Positions 17,446 through 26,879 of a DNA stretch of 64,000 bases are shown piece by piece. The notes under the pieces are model-generated. The model saw only the letters and a list, made by a program, of their open reading frames with translations, had not been told where the DNA came from and did no database searches. Made by a program: the position numbers and the translations under genes. The stretch's first letter is position 1; each line of letters starts with the position of its first letter. This DNA is from Pseudomonas sp. MIACH (GTDB lineage Bacteria; Pseudomonadota; Gammaproteobacteria; Pseudomonadales; Pseudomonadaceae), in NCBI RefSeq assembly GCF_001269925.1, contig NZ_LHVO01000065.1, positions 16,142-80,141 of the forward strand, in the 5' to 3' direction.

Positions 17446-19029
17446 TTAGTTGCTGATCGCCAGAATGCTCGCCTGGTACGACCCGACAAACACGTCAAAA
17501 TCGCCCACTTCGTTCTGCTCCAGCTCCGCCTGTTGCGCCAGCGAGGTGCGCGCCAGTTCCTCAAAGCGGGCCTGTTCTTCAGCCGGCAACGGCTCGCGGC
17601 GGAAGTACTCGGCATGCACCTCGCTCTGATGCAGGGAGAACTGTGCAAAGCTCTCTTTGCGCTCGGCCATCGCCGCCAATACCTGGGCCGAAGGGGTCAG
17701 GGAAGGGTCCTTGACCTTGGCCAACTGGGCGTCCAGCGCCTGGCTGTGTTCGGTGATGCCGTGGCTTTCATCAAGCAGCGCAGCCAACGGGGCAATCTTC
17801 TCCAGCAGCTCGGTAGCCCATTCCTTCATGTCCACGGCCTGGCCCTTGCGCTGCAATTGCAGGCCTGGGCGCCGACCTTCCTTGACCACGCTGAGGAAGT
17901 TGGACGTGGCGTTGCCGCACTCGTTATCGGCGAACAGTGGGCTGTCGTTCAGCGCGCAGTACAACAGGAATGCGTCGAGGAAACGCGACTCCGGCAGGTC
18001 GATGCCCATCGGCAGGAACGGGTTGATGTCCAGGCAGCGCACTTCGATGTACTGGATGCCACGGGCCATCAGCGCCTGGATCGGCCGCTCGCCGGTGTAG
18101 GTCACGCGCTTGGGCCGGATGTTGGAGTAGTACTCGTTTTCGATCTGCAGGATGTTGGTGTTGAGTTGTACCCACTCACCGTCCTTATGGGTGCCGACTT
18201 CGACATAGGGCGCGTAAGGCGTTGCCACCGCTTCGCGCAGGCTGTCGGTGTAGCTGCTCAGGTCGTTGTAGCACGGCGTCAGGCCGGCCTGGGCGTTGCT
18301 CTGGTAACCCAGGTCGCTCATGCGCAGGCTGGTGGCGTAGGGCAGGTACAGGGTGTCGGCGTCGAGCACTTCCAATTGATGCGAGCGACCGCGCAGGAAA
18401 CCCGCGTCCAGGGCCGGCGAGGCCCCGAACAGGTACATCAGCAGCCAGCTGTAGCGGCGAAAGTTGCGGATCAGCGCGATGTAGGCGGTGGACTGATAGT
18501 CGCGGTCGGTACCGACGAAGCCTTCAGTCTCCTTGAGCAGCGGCCACAACTGTTCCGGCAGGGAAAAGTTGTAGTGGATGCCGGCAATGCACTGCATGGT
18601 CTTGCCGTAGCGCAGGGCCAGGCCCTTGCGGTACACGTACTTGAGCTGTCCGATATTGGAGGTGCCGTAGTAGGCAATCGGAATGTCTTCCTCGGCCGGC
18701 AATGGGCACGGCATCGAGGGGCTCCACAGGTATTCGCTGCCGAGCTTGGTGTAGGCAAAGCGATGGATCTTTTCCAGGCTGCTCAGGGTATCGGCCGGGT
18801 TGGGCAGGGCCGGGGTAATGAACTCCAGCAGCGATTCCGAGTAGTCGGTGGTGATCTGTTCATGGGTCAACGCGGCGCCCAGGGCTTCGGGGTGCGGCGT
18901 TTGCGCCAGGCGACCGTCACCGGTGACACGTAGGCATTCACGCTCGATGCCGTGCAAGCACTGCTCTAGCAGGGAGAGGTGTTCGCGCTTGCCGAGCAGA
19001 GCCAGGCGGCGGTTGAGAAGTTCGCTCAA
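17446..19029 (-). CDS. gshA: Glutamate-cysteine ligase
   Basis: 527 residues from TTG 19029, where AAGGA lies 7 bases upstream and the chain begins (M)SELLNRRLALLG, equal in length to P. aeruginosa GshA. A GTG at 19044 would add five residues but has a poorer ribosome site. The enzyme joins glutamate and cysteine, the first step of glutathione synthesis. Conserved stretches include LHGIERECLRV near residue 30, DYSESLLEFITP near 70 and YIEVRCLDINPFLPMGID near 330, all typical of proteobacterial class 1 GshA. Monocistronic. Confidence 0.93.
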   Translation of the reverse strand: MSELLNRRLALLGKREHLSLLEQCLHGIERECLRVTGDGRLAQTPHPEALGAALTHEQITTDYSESLLEFITPALPNPADTLSSLEKIHRFAYTKLGSEYLWSPSMPCPLPAEEDIPIAYYGTSNIGQLKYVYRKGLALRYGKTMQCIAGIHYNFSLPEQLWPLLKETEGFVGTDRDYQSTAYIALIRNFRRYSWLLMYLFGASPALDAGFLRGRSHQLEVLDADTLYLPYATSLRMSDLGYQSNAQAGLTPCYNDLSSYTDSLREAVATPYAPYVEVGTHKDGEWVQLNTNILQIENEYYSNIRPKRVTYTGERPIQALMARGIQYIEVRCLDINPFLPMGIDLPESRFLDAFLLYCALNDSPLFADNECGNATSNFLSVVKEGRRPGLQLQRKGQAVDMKEWATELLEKIAPLAALLDESHGITEHSQALDAQLAKVKDPSLTPSAQVLAAMAERKESFAQFSLHQSEVHAEYFRREPLPAEEQARFEELARTSLAQQAELEQNEVGDFDVFVGSYQASILAISN

Positions 19030-19243
19030 GTTGGATTCCTTCACGCGTCAGTCGCCCCAATATGGGGGTGGGCAGGACGGTCTACAAGGGTGAAGTTAAA
19101 ACTGGCGTTATCGCCTGGTTTTGAGTCGATTTGACTCGCTTTGAAAAAGCCTCCTTCACTCCATGAATTGGGCTATGGCGCAGCAAGAAAATTCCGACGC
19201 TGTTGTCGCAGCGCCGAAATTAACTCAAATCGGGGGCGGGGAG

Positions 19244-19627
19244 CTATAGGACAGCGAAGGTGCCCTGTGCTTTTGCGACAAGCCTTTCGTCCTGGTACAC
19301 CTCGGCTTCGACCACCAGCGTGCGCCGGCCGGCGTGAATCACGCGGCTGGTGCACAGCACATCACCGTCTTCCACGGCGCGGATGTAGTTGATCTTGCAT
19401 TCGATGGTCGCGCTCTGCTGATCAAAACCATGGGCGCTGGAACAGGCCAGCCCCATGGTGATGTCCACCAGACTGAAAATCGCCCCGCCGTGGAGCTTGC
19501 CCGCGCGGTTGCGCAGGTGCGGCTCCAGGGTCAGGGCCACTTCGGCAACGCCTTCTTCAAGGCGTTGCAGGCGGCAGCCGATCAGCTCGCTGAACGCGCT
19601 CTGGGTCAAACCGGCGGGGATTTCCAT
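19244..19627 (-). CDS. PaaI-type hotdog thioesterase
   Basis: 127 residues, a single hotdog-fold domain. The helix motif LHGGAIFSLVDITMGLACS near residues 45-63 holds the catalytic region of the PaaI/4HBT group. Likely hydrolyses an acyl-CoA. Its ATG overlaps the tex stop by one base (TGATG), so it is translated with tex. The substrate is not predictable. Confidence 0.85.
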   Translation of the reverse strand: MEIPAGLTQSAFSELIGCRLQRLEEGVAEVALTLEPHLRNRAGKLHGGAIFSLVDITMGLACSSAHGFDQQSATIECKINYIRAVEDGDVLCTSRVIHAGRRTLVVEAEVYQDERLVAKAQGTFAVL

Positions 19628-21963
19628 CAGCGTTTCTTCAACTGCTTGGCGTTGGCGAACAGCGAGGCCATGGCGTTGTTGCTTGGCGCTGCGGTGGCGG
19701 TTTCCTTGCGCGGTTGGCTGTTTTCAGAGCGGTTCTGCGATTGGCGCGGCGACGAGCCAGGGCGTGCACCACGGGCGCCGTCGATTTTCTCGCCTGGGGT
19801 GTCGCTCATGCGCATCGACAGGCCAACGCGTTTGCGCGGGATGTCGACTTCCATGACCTTGACCTTGACCACATCTCCGGCCTTCACTGCTTCGCGCGGA
19901 TCCTTGATGAACTTCTCCGAAAGCGCAGAGATGTGCACCAAACCGTCCTGATGCACGCCGATGTCCACAAAGGCGCCGAAGTTGGTCACGTTGGTGACCA
20001 CGCCTTCGAGAATCATGCCCAGTTGCAGGTCCTTGAGGTCTTCGACGCCGTCCTGGAACTCGGCGGTCTTGAACTCGGGACGTGGGTCGCGGCCAGGTTT
20101 TTCCAGCTCTTGCAGGATGTCGGTGATGGTGGGCACGCCGAAGGTTTCGTCGGTGTACTTCTTGGGATCCAGGCGCTTGAGGAACGCGGCGTCGCCGATC
20201 AGCGAGCGGATGTCGCGGTCGGTCTCGGCGGCGATGCGTTGCACCAGCGGATAGGCTTCCGGGTGAACGGCGGACGAGTCCAGCGGGTTGTCGCCGTTCA
20301 TCACGCGTAGGAAGCCGGCGGCTTGCTCGAAGGTTTTTTCACCCAGGCGTGCGACTTTTTTCAGCGCGGCGCGGGTTTTGAAGGCACCGTTTTCGTCGCG
20401 GTGCGTGACGATGTTCTGCGCCAGGGTGGCATTGAGGCCGGAAATACGCGCCAGCAACGCCACGGAGGCGGTGTTCACGTCCACGCCCACGGCGTTTACG
20501 CAGTCTTCCACCACCGCATCCAGGCCGCGCGCCAGTTTCAGCTGCGACACGTCGTGCTGGTACTGGCCGACGCCAATGGATTTAGGATCGATTTTAACCA
20601 GCTCTGCCAGCGGATCCTGCAGGCGGCGGGCGATGGACACCGCGCCACGGATCGACACGTCGAGGTCCGGGAATTCCTTGGAGGCCAGTTCCGATGCCGA
20701 GTACACCGAAGCACCGGCTTCGGAGACCATCACCTTGGTCATCTTCATGGCTGGGTATTTTTTGATCAGCTCGGCGGCCAGCTTGTCGGTTTCACGGCTG
20801 GCAGTGCCGTTGCCGATGGCGATCAGGTCCACCGAATGCTTAGCGCACAGGGCGGCCAGGATGGCGAGGGTCTGGTCCCACTTGTTGTGCGGTACGTGTG
20901 GGTACACGGTGGCGTGGTCCAGCAGCTTGCCGGTGGCATCGACCACGGCGACCTTGCAGCCGGTGCGCAGGCCCGGGTCGAGGCCCAGGGTGGCGCGCGG
21001 GCCGGCCGGGGCGGCCAGCAGCAGGTCGTGCAGGTTGTGGGCGAATACGTTGATCGCCTCGGTTTCGGCGCCGTCGCGCAACTCGCCGAGCAGGTCGGTT
21101 TCCAGGTGGGTGTAGAGCTTGACCTTCCAGGTCCAGCGCACGACTTCACCGAGCCACTTGTCCGCAGGACGATTCTGATTCTGGATGCCGAATTGTTGGC
21201 CGATCATGCCTTCGCACGGGTGCATGGTGCCCGGCAACTCGTCGCCGACTTTGAGTGCGGAGCTGAGAATACCTTCGTTGCGGCCACGGAAAATCGCCAG
21301 CGCACGGTGGGAAGGCATGCTTTTCAGCGGTTCGTCGTGTTCGAAGTAGTCGCGGAACTTGGCGCCTTCTTCCTCTTTGCCGGCGATGACGCGGGCGCTG
21401 AGGGTGGCTTCCTGTTTCAGATAGCTGCGCAGTTTTTCCAGCAGGTTGGCGTCTTCGGCGAAGCGCTCCATCAGGATGTACTTGGCGCCTTCGAGGGCGG
21501 CCTTGACGTCGGCAACCCCTTTTTCAGCGTTGACGAAGCGCGCTGCTTCGGTGTCCGGGGTCAGCGACGGGTCGTTGAACAGGCCGTCGGCCAGTTCGCC
21601 CAGGCCGGCTTCCAGGGCAATCTGGCCCTTGGTGCGGCGCTTCTGTTTGTACGGCAGGTAGAGGTCTTCGAGGCGGGTCTTGGTGTCGGCGAGCTTGATG
21701 TCGCGCTCAAGTTGGGGGGTCAGCTTGCCCTGTTCCTCGATGCTGGCGAGGATGCTGATGCGCCGTTCGTCGAGTTCTCGCAGGTAGCGCAGGCGCTCTT
21801 CCAGGTGCCGCAGCTGGATGTCGTCGAGGCTGCCGGTGACTTCTTTTCGGTAACGGGCGATGAAGGGCACCGTGGAGCCTTCATCCAGTAGAGCGACGGC
21901 CGCTTCGACCTGTTGTGGGCGTACACCGAGTTCCTCGGCGATGCGGCTGTTGATGCTGTCCAT
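19627..21963 (-). CDS. tex: Transcription accessory protein Tex
   Basis: 778 residues from ATG 21963 (MDSINSRIAEELGV), the normal Tex start and length; the frame remains open upstream to 22257 but that part is not Tex-like. Domains in order: N-terminal helical Tex domain, YqgF-like RNase H fold (ATLGLDPGLRTGCKVAVVDATG near residue 330), helix-hairpin-helix repeats near 500-560 and an S1 RNA-binding domain near 650-720 (LEGVVTNVTNFGAFVDIG). The tail is basic, Gln/Arg/Asn-rich. Binds nucleic acid and affects transcription. Divergent from ompR. Confidence 0.92.
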   Translation of the reverse strand: MDSINSRIAEELGVRPQQVEAAVALLDEGSTVPFIARYRKEVTGSLDDIQLRHLEERLRYLRELDERRISILASIEEQGKLTPQLERDIKLADTKTRLEDLYLPYKQKRRTKGQIALEAGLGELADGLFNDPSLTPDTEAARFVNAEKGVADVKAALEGAKYILMERFAEDANLLEKLRSYLKQEATLSARVIAGKEEEGAKFRDYFEHDEPLKSMPSHRALAIFRGRNEGILSSALKVGDELPGTMHPCEGMIGQQFGIQNQNRPADKWLGEVVRWTWKVKLYTHLETDLLGELRDGAETEAINVFAHNLHDLLLAAPAGPRATLGLDPGLRTGCKVAVVDATGKLLDHATVYPHVPHNKWDQTLAILAALCAKHSVDLIAIGNGTASRETDKLAAELIKKYPAMKMTKVMVSEAGASVYSASELASKEFPDLDVSIRGAVSIARRLQDPLAELVKIDPKSIGVGQYQHDVSQLKLARGLDAVVEDCVNAVGVDVNTASVALLARISGLNATLAQNIVTHRDENGAFKTRAALKKVARLGEKTFEQAAGFLRVMNGDNPLDSSAVHPEAYPLVQRIAAETDRDIRSLIGDAAFLKRLDPKKYTDETFGVPTITDILQELEKPGRDPRPEFKTAEFQDGVEDLKDLQLGMILEGVVTNVTNFGAFVDIGVHQDGLVHISALSEKFIKDPREAVKAGDVVKVKVMEVDIPRKRVGLSMRMSDTPGEKIDGARGARPGSSPRQSQNRSENSQPRKETATAAPSNNAMASLFANAKQLKKR

Positions 21964-22319
21964 AAAACCACCTGAAATTCTTAGAAGCAGCTCGCAGGCC
22001 CGGAACACAAGGCCTTGCGCAGCTGGTTGAGCGGCCCGACTGGCGCCGCTACCTGGGTCAAGAGGCAGCCTATTGACCCTCGAAATCGGAAAAATCGCGA
22101 CAAGCGGGTAAAAAAAGCCCGGCAGTAAACGGTCATGATCTGACGTTGCCCTGCAGGAAGGCGCCGCATTATAACCAGCGTTCTGTTGTTGAGGGCTACT
22201 GCGCAGGTGGTTGTAGGGCGCGGGTTTGCTGGCAGTCGAGGAAAAATCTGCTAACAATGCACACGGTGCGTATAACGACAGCTACGCCATAATGCGCGCC
22301 GAGATAAGAGGAGCATCCA
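21964..22319. other. Divergent intergenic region tex/ompR
   Basis: A 356-base gap that must hold the promoters of tex (minus) and ompR (plus). A CATAAT hexamer at 22288-22293 could serve as the ompR -10 element, but I see no good matching -35. No further gene or repeat recognised. Confidence 0.4.
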
Positions 22320-23060
22320 ATGAGCAGCACTGCACAAACTGCTGAAGGCGAAAAAATTCTCATCGTTGATGACGATCCGGGGCTGAGCAGCCTGCTGGAG
22401 CGTTTCTTCAATTCCAAGGGCTACCGTGCCCGCGCGGTGCCGAACACCGAGCAGATGGACCGCCTCCTGGGGCGCGAAGTATTCAACCTGGTCGTACTCG
22501 ACCTGATGCTGCCCGGCGAAGACGGCCTGACCGCCTGCAAGCGCCTGCGCGGCGCGAACAACCAGATTCCAATCATCATGCTCACCGCCAAGGGCGATGA
22601 GCTGAGCCGCATCAAGGGCCTTGAACTGGGCGCTGATGACTACCTGGCCAAGCCCTTCAACCCGGATGAGTTGATGGCGCGGGTCAAAGCCGTATTGCGT
22701 CGTCAGGCACCGCCGGTACCGGGCGCGCCGGGCAGCGAAGACGAAAGCGTTACGTTTGGCGATTACGAACTGTCGCTGGCGACCCGCGAACTCAAGCGCG
22801 GCGACGAAGTGCATATGCTCACCACTGGCGAATTCGCAGTGCTCAAGGCTCTGGTGATGAACGCGCGTCAGCCGCTGACCCGCGACAAGCTGATGAACCT
22901 GGCCCGTGGTCGGGAATGGGACGCCCTGGAGCGCTCCATCGACGTGCAGATTTCCCGTCTGCGCCGGATGATCGAGCCGGACCCGTCCAAGCCTCGGTAT
23001 ATCCAGACGGTATGGGGCGTGGGTTATGTGTTTGTGCCGGATGGCACCGCAACCAAGTGA
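22320..23060 (+). CDS. ompR: Response regulator OmpR
   Basis: 246 residues. The receiver domain (residues 12-125) has the acidic pocket LIVDDDPG, the phosphoacceptor Asp in VVLDLMLPGEDG near residue 62 and the Lys in AKPFNPDEL near 112. The C-terminal winged-helix DNA-binding domain ends with VWGVGYVFVPDG. It pairs with EnvZ 116 bases downstream on the same strand and regulates envelope and osmotic genes. AGAGGAGC precedes the start. Confidence 0.93.
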   Translation: MSSTAQTAEGEKILIVDDDPGLSSLLERFFNSKGYRARAVPNTEQMDRLLGREVFNLVVLDLMLPGEDGLTACKRLRGANNQIPIIMLTAKGDELSRIKGLELGADDYLAKPFNPDELMARVKAVLRRQAPPVPGAPGSEDESVTFGDYELSLATRELKRGDEVHMLTTGEFAVLKALVMNARQPLTRDKLMNLARGREWDALERSIDVQISRLRRMIEPDPSKPRYIQTVWGVGYVFVPDGTATK

Positions 23061-23176
23061 CCGATGATTTGCAGGGCGGGCATCCTGGCGTTTGACTCCA
23101 TGAGGGTCGACGGGATGTCCGGCGTCTGCAATTCTGCGAGCGCCGCTCGTTCCTGCAAGGTGTCCAGCTGTCTTCT

Positions 23177-24490
23177 ATGAAAACCCCTCTGTGGTTCCCG
23201 CAAAGTTTCTTCTCCCGCACCCTTTGGCTGGTGCTGATCGTCGTGCTGTTTTCCAAGGCGCTGACACTGGTTTATCTGTTGATGAACGAAGACGTGCTGG
23301 TGGATCGGCAGTACAGCCACGGTGTCGCCCTGACGCTGCGGGGTTATTGGGCTGTAGACCCTGAGAACCGGGAAAAAGTAGCCAAGGCGTCGACGTTGAC
23401 CCGTGTTGACGGGGCCGGCGTACCTGAGGGTGAACAGCATTGGCCTTACAGCGAGATCTACCAGCGCCAGATGCAGGCCGAACTCGGCGAGGACACCGAG
23501 GTGCGCTTGCGCATGCATGTTTCACCTGCGCTGTGGGTGAGGGCCCCGAGCCTGGGCGATGCCTGGATCAAGGTTCCGCTGTATCCGCATCCTTTGCGGG
23601 GGCAGAAGATCTGGAACGTGTTGGGCTGGTTCCTGGCCATCGGCTTGCTTTCCACTGCGTCCGCGTGGATTTTTGTCCGTCAGCTTAACCAACCGCTTAA
23701 ACGCCTGGTGTTTGCCGCCCGCCAGTTGGGCCAGGGGCGCAGCGTGCGCCTGCCGGTCAGCGATACGCCCAGTGAAATGACCGAAGTGTATGGCGCCTTC
23801 AATCAGATGGCGGAGGACGTCGAACAGGCTGGGCGCGAACGCGAGCTGATGCTGGCGGGGGTGTCCCATGACTTGCGCACGCCATTGACGCGATTGCGCT
23901 TGTCCCTGGAGCTGATGGGCAACCATAGCGACCTCACTGACGACATGGTTCGTGATATCGAAGACATGGACGCGATTCTCGACCAGTTCCTGGCGTTTAT
24001 CCGCGATGGGCGTGACGAGGTGGTGGAGGAAGTCGATCTCACGGATCTGGTGCGTGAGGTTGTCGCGCCCTACAACCAGAATGGCGAGCAGGTGCGCATG
24101 CGCCTGGAACCTATCCAGCCGTTTGCGCTGCGTCGTGTATCCATGAAGCGTCTGCTGAATAACTTGATTGGTAATGCGTTGCACCATGCCGGCTCCGATG
24201 TGGAGGTGGCCGCCTACGTCTCTGGCGACAGTGCCGCGCCTTATGTGGTGCTGAGTGTGATGGACCGTGGCACGGGGATTGATCCGGCGGAACTGGAAGG
24301 TATCTTCAACCCGTTTACCCGTGGCGACCGTGCCAGGGGCGGCAAAGGGACTGGGCTGGGGCTGGCGATTGTGCGGCGGATTGCTTCGATGCATGGCGGC
24401 AATGTTGAACTGCGCAACCGCGAGGGTGGTGGTCTTGAGGCGCGGGTGCGCTTGCCGCTTGGACTGATGCTGCCAAGAGATGCGGTATAG
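23177..24490 (+). CDS. envZ: Sensor histidine kinase EnvZ
   Basis: 437 residues. Two membrane segments (LWLVLIVVLFSKALTLVYLL near residue 15 and WFLAIGLLSTASAWIFV near 155) bracket a periplasmic loop of about 120 residues. The HAMP linker follows. HisKA has the phosphorylated His in GVSHDLRTPLTRLRL near residue 234. The catalytic domain shows the N box (NLIGNALHHA), the G1 box (DRGTGID) and G2 (GKGTGLGLAIV). Inner-membrane partner of OmpR. Confidence 0.92.
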   Translation: MKTPLWFPQSFFSRTLWLVLIVVLFSKALTLVYLLMNEDVLVDRQYSHGVALTLRGYWAVDPENREKVAKASTLTRVDGAGVPEGEQHWPYSEIYQRQMQAELGEDTEVRLRMHVSPALWVRAPSLGDAWIKVPLYPHPLRGQKIWNVLGWFLAIGLLSTASAWIFVRQLNQPLKRLVFAARQLGQGRSVRLPVSDTPSEMTEVYGAFNQMAEDVEQAGRERELMLAGVSHDLRTPLTRLRLSLELMGNHSDLTDDMVRDIEDMDAILDQFLAFIRDGRDEVVEEVDLTDLVREVVAPYNQNGEQVRMRLEPIQPFALRRVSMKRLLNNLIGNALHHAGSDVEVAAYVSGDSAAPYVVLSVMDRGTGIDPAELEGIFNPFTRGDRARGGKGTGLGLAIVRRIASMHGGNVELRNREGGGLEARVRLPLGLMLPRDAV

Positions 24491-24500
24491 AAACGCTGCA

Positions 24501-24573
24501 AGTTTCAAGCTTAAAGCCGCAAGAGAAAGGCAGGCAGCTTTTGCCCTTTCTTGCAGCTTATAGCTTGAAGCTA
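24501..24573. repeat. Imperfect inverted repeat between envZ and rimK
   Basis: The left arm AGTTTCAAGCTTAAAGCCGC (24501 onward) pairs with a right arm ending TTATAGCTTGAAGCT. The arms together span about 28 bases with mismatches. It lies between convergent genes and may terminate both. It belongs to a repeat class different from the REP elements elsewhere in the window. Confidence 0.55.
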
Positions 24574-24585
24574 ACAGCCGCGTCT

Positions 24586-25491
24586 CTAACCCTTGCCCTT
24601 GGTCCTGGTCATATTCGGTCCACCATTCTTCTCCAGATGCTGAATGATGATCCCCGCCACATCCTTGCCGGTGGTGGTCTCGATTCCTTCCAGGCCCGGC
24701 GACGAGTTCACCTCCATCACCAGCGGGCCGTGGTTGGAGCGCAGGATGTCCACGCCCGCTACCGCCAGCCCCATCACCTTTGCCGCCCGCAGCGCGGTCA
24801 TGCGTTCTTCCGGGGTGATCTTGATCAGGCTGGCGCTGCCGCCACGGTGCAGGTTGGAGCGAAACTCTCCGGGCTTGGCCTGGCGCTTCATCGCTGCTAT
24901 CACCTTGTCGCCCACCACGAAGCAGCGGATATCCGCACCGCCGGCTTCCTTGATGTACTCCTGGACCATGATGTTCTGCTTGAGGCCCATGAACGCCTCG
25001 ATCACGGATTCCGCGGCTGTCGCGGTTTCACACAGCACCACACCGATGCCCTGGGTGCCTTCGAGCACCTTGATCACCAGCGGCGCGCCATTGACCATTT
25101 CAATCAGGTCTGGGATGTCGTCGGGGGAGTGGGCAAAACCGGTGACCGGCAGGCCGATACCCCTGCGCGACAGCAGTTGCAATGAGCGTAATTTGTCCCT
25201 CGATCGCGCAATGGCCACCGATTCATTGAGGGGAAAAACCCCCATCATTTCGAACTGGCGCAGCACCGCGCAGCCATAGAACGTCACCGAGGCGCCGATA
25301 CGCGGGATTACCGCATCAAACCCCTCCAGCGGTTTGCCGCGGTAATGGATCTGCGGCTTGTGGCTGGCAATGTTCATATAGGCACGCAGCGTGTCGATCA
25401 CCACCATTTCATGGCCACGTTCGGTGCCGGCCTCGACCAGGCGACGGGTGGAATACAGACGCGGGTTTCGCGACAGCACAGCAATCTTCAT
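24586..25491 (-). CDS. rimK: Ribosomal protein S6 glutamate ligase RimK
   Basis: 301 residues, an ATP-grasp ligase that adds glutamate to the C-terminus of ribosomal protein S6. The ATP-grasp elements are GAPLVIKVLEGTQGIGVVLCE near residue 135 and the metal-binding LVMEVNSSPGLEGIETTT near 255. Its ATG overlaps the rimB stop by 4 bases. Third gene of the rimABK operon, known in P. fluorescens to connect cyclic-di-GMP to ribosome composition. Confidence 0.92.
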   Translation of the reverse strand: MKIAVLSRNPRLYSTRRLVEAGTERGHEMVVIDTLRAYMNIASHKPQIHYRGKPLEGFDAVIPRIGASVTFYGCAVLRQFEMMGVFPLNESVAIARSRDKLRSLQLLSRRGIGLPVTGFAHSPDDIPDLIEMVNGAPLVIKVLEGTQGIGVVLCETATAAESVIEAFMGLKQNIMVQEYIKEAGGADIRCFVVGDKVIAAMKRQAKPGEFRSNLHRGGSASLIKITPEERMTALRAAKVMGLAVAGVDILRSNHGPLVMEVNSSPGLEGIETTTGKDVAGIIIQHLEKNGGPNMTRTKGKG

Positions 25492-25970
25492 GCAGCACCT
25501 GGGGCAGAAATAGTAGAGACCGGGAACACCGGCTTGTCTTGAACGTACTTGACGCCGGGATTGACCACCAGATGGCCGTCAATCAGCGCCTTGGAACCCA
25601 GCAACAGGCGGTAACGCATGGCTTTGCGGCAGGCCAGGGTGAACTCCACCCGCCATACCCGATCACCCAACGCCAGGGTGGTACTGATCACATAGCGCAC
25701 CTGCGCGTGGCCATTGGAGCTCTTGATGGTTTTCATCGTCACCAGGGGCGCTTCGCAGCGGCGGTGGCGCAACTGCACAACGCTGCCCAGGTGTGCGGTA
25801 AAGCGCACCCACTTCTCACCGTCGCGCTCAAACGGCTCGATGTCGGTGGCGTGCAGGCTGGAGGTGCTGGCACCGGTGTCGATCTTTGCGCGCAGGCCTG
25901 CCACTCCCAGGTCGGGAAGTGCCACCCACTCACGCAGACCCACAACGGTCAAATGGTCAAATGTCTTCAA
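25488..25970 (-). CDS. rimB: RimB, retropepsin-like aspartic protease of the rim operon
   Basis: 160 residues from TTG 25970 (MKTFDHLTVVGLREWV), 13 bases after the rimA stop. The retropepsin-like active site is AKIDTGASTSSLHATD near residue 33 (Asp-Thr-Gly). Often labelled ATP-dependent zinc protease in databases, but the visible motif is that of an aspartic protease. In P. fluorescens RimB influences RimK-dependent glutamation of S6. Overlaps rimK by 4 bases. Confidence 0.85.
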   Translation of the reverse strand: MKTFDHLTVVGLREWVALPDLGVAGLRAKIDTGASTSSLHATDIEPFERDGEKWVRFTAHLGSVVQLRHRRCEAPLVTMKTIKSSNGHAQVRYVISTTLALGDRVWRVEFTLACRKAMRYRLLLGSKALIDGHLVVNPGVKYVQDKPVFPVSTISAPGAA

Positions 25971-25983
25971 TATGGGTAACCGG

Positions 25984-26763
25984 TCAATTCGCCCAGGCTT
26001 TCGGTGAAACCTCGGCCAAGGCTTTGAATGCGGGCTTGGCGAACCAGTAGCCCTGCATCAGAAATATTCCACAGTCGGACAGGAAGTCGCGTTCGCCGGC
26101 ACTTTCGATGCCTTCGGCGATGACAGTAACGCCCAACTGCTCACAGATTGTGACAATCCCCTGGACGATCACCTGACGGACACGATCCTGATCGACATCG
26201 CGGATCAGCGCCATATCGAGTTTGATCAAGTCAGGTTGGAAATCGGCCAGCAGATTCAGCCCCGAATAGCCCGCGCCGAAATCATCGATGGCGGTCTTGA
26301 AGCCGAATTCGCGGTATTCACGCAGAATATTCGTCAAATGGCGATAGTTATCTACATGCTCGCTTTCCAGTGTCTCGAAAATCAGTTGGTCCAGCGGAAA
26401 ATTGTGCGCGCGAGCCGCCTCCAGGGTGCTGCGAATGCACAACTCCGGACGGTACACGGCGTTGGGCATGAAATTGATTGAAAGGTGGGTTTGCATCCCC
26501 AGGGCCGAAGCGCCCGCGATCGCCTGGGTGCGGCAACGCTGGTCGAAACGGTATCGATTGGTGTCGTTGACCTGCTGCAGCACTGACATCGCCCCTTCGC
26601 CATTGACGCCGCGTACCAGGGCTTCGTTGGCAAAAATCGAATGGTCTCTAAGGTCTACGATGGGCTGATAAGCGAAAGCAAACTCGAAACCCAGGGGCTC
26701 GCTCTGCTGGCAGCCCACGCACCGCTGGTTAGGCGAGGTGAGTGAAGTGGGAAAATCGGTCAC
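25984..26763 (-). CDS. rimA: RimA, EAL-domain cyclic-di-GMP phosphodiesterase
   Basis: 259 residues, essentially a single EAL domain. The catalytic set looks complete: Glu in NEALVRG near residue 47, Asn in SINFMPNA, Glu in LIFETLESEHV, the metal Asp pair in IDDFGAGYSG, Lys in LIKLDMALI, Glu in VIAEGIES and Gln in LMQGYWFAKP. It should hydrolyse c-di-GMP to pGpG. First gene of rimABK, and as such the probable link between c-di-GMP and RimK activity. An N-terminal CVGCQQSE segment carries two cysteines. Confidence 0.88.
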   Translation of the reverse strand: MTDFPTSLTSPNQRCVGCQQSEPLGFEFAFAYQPIVDLRDHSIFANEALVRGVNGEGAMSVLQQVNDTNRYRFDQRCRTQAIAGASALGMQTHLSINFMPNAVYRPELCIRSTLEAARAHNFPLDQLIFETLESEHVDNYRHLTNILREYREFGFKTAIDDFGAGYSGLNLLADFQPDLIKLDMALIRDVDQDRVRQVIVQGIVTICEQLGVTVIAEGIESAGERDFLSDCGIFLMQGYWFAKPAFKALAEVSPKAWAN

Positions 26764-26879
26764 AGTATGTCCTCGCGAAAACAGGGTGCTACCTGGCGTA
26801 TCTTAGGTGAGCCTTGGGGTTTATGCGTCGAAGGGTTTCAACGGTAAAGTTGCGACATTTTTCAGAGCGAGGAATTCAA

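Noticed and set aside
17395..18933. 512-codon open frame on the plus strand
   Set aside because: Antisense to gshA and starts inside a REP hairpin.
19627..22257. 876-residue form of Tex starting at 22257
   Set aside because: The N-terminal 98 residues are not Tex-like and ATG 21963 gives the normal family start.
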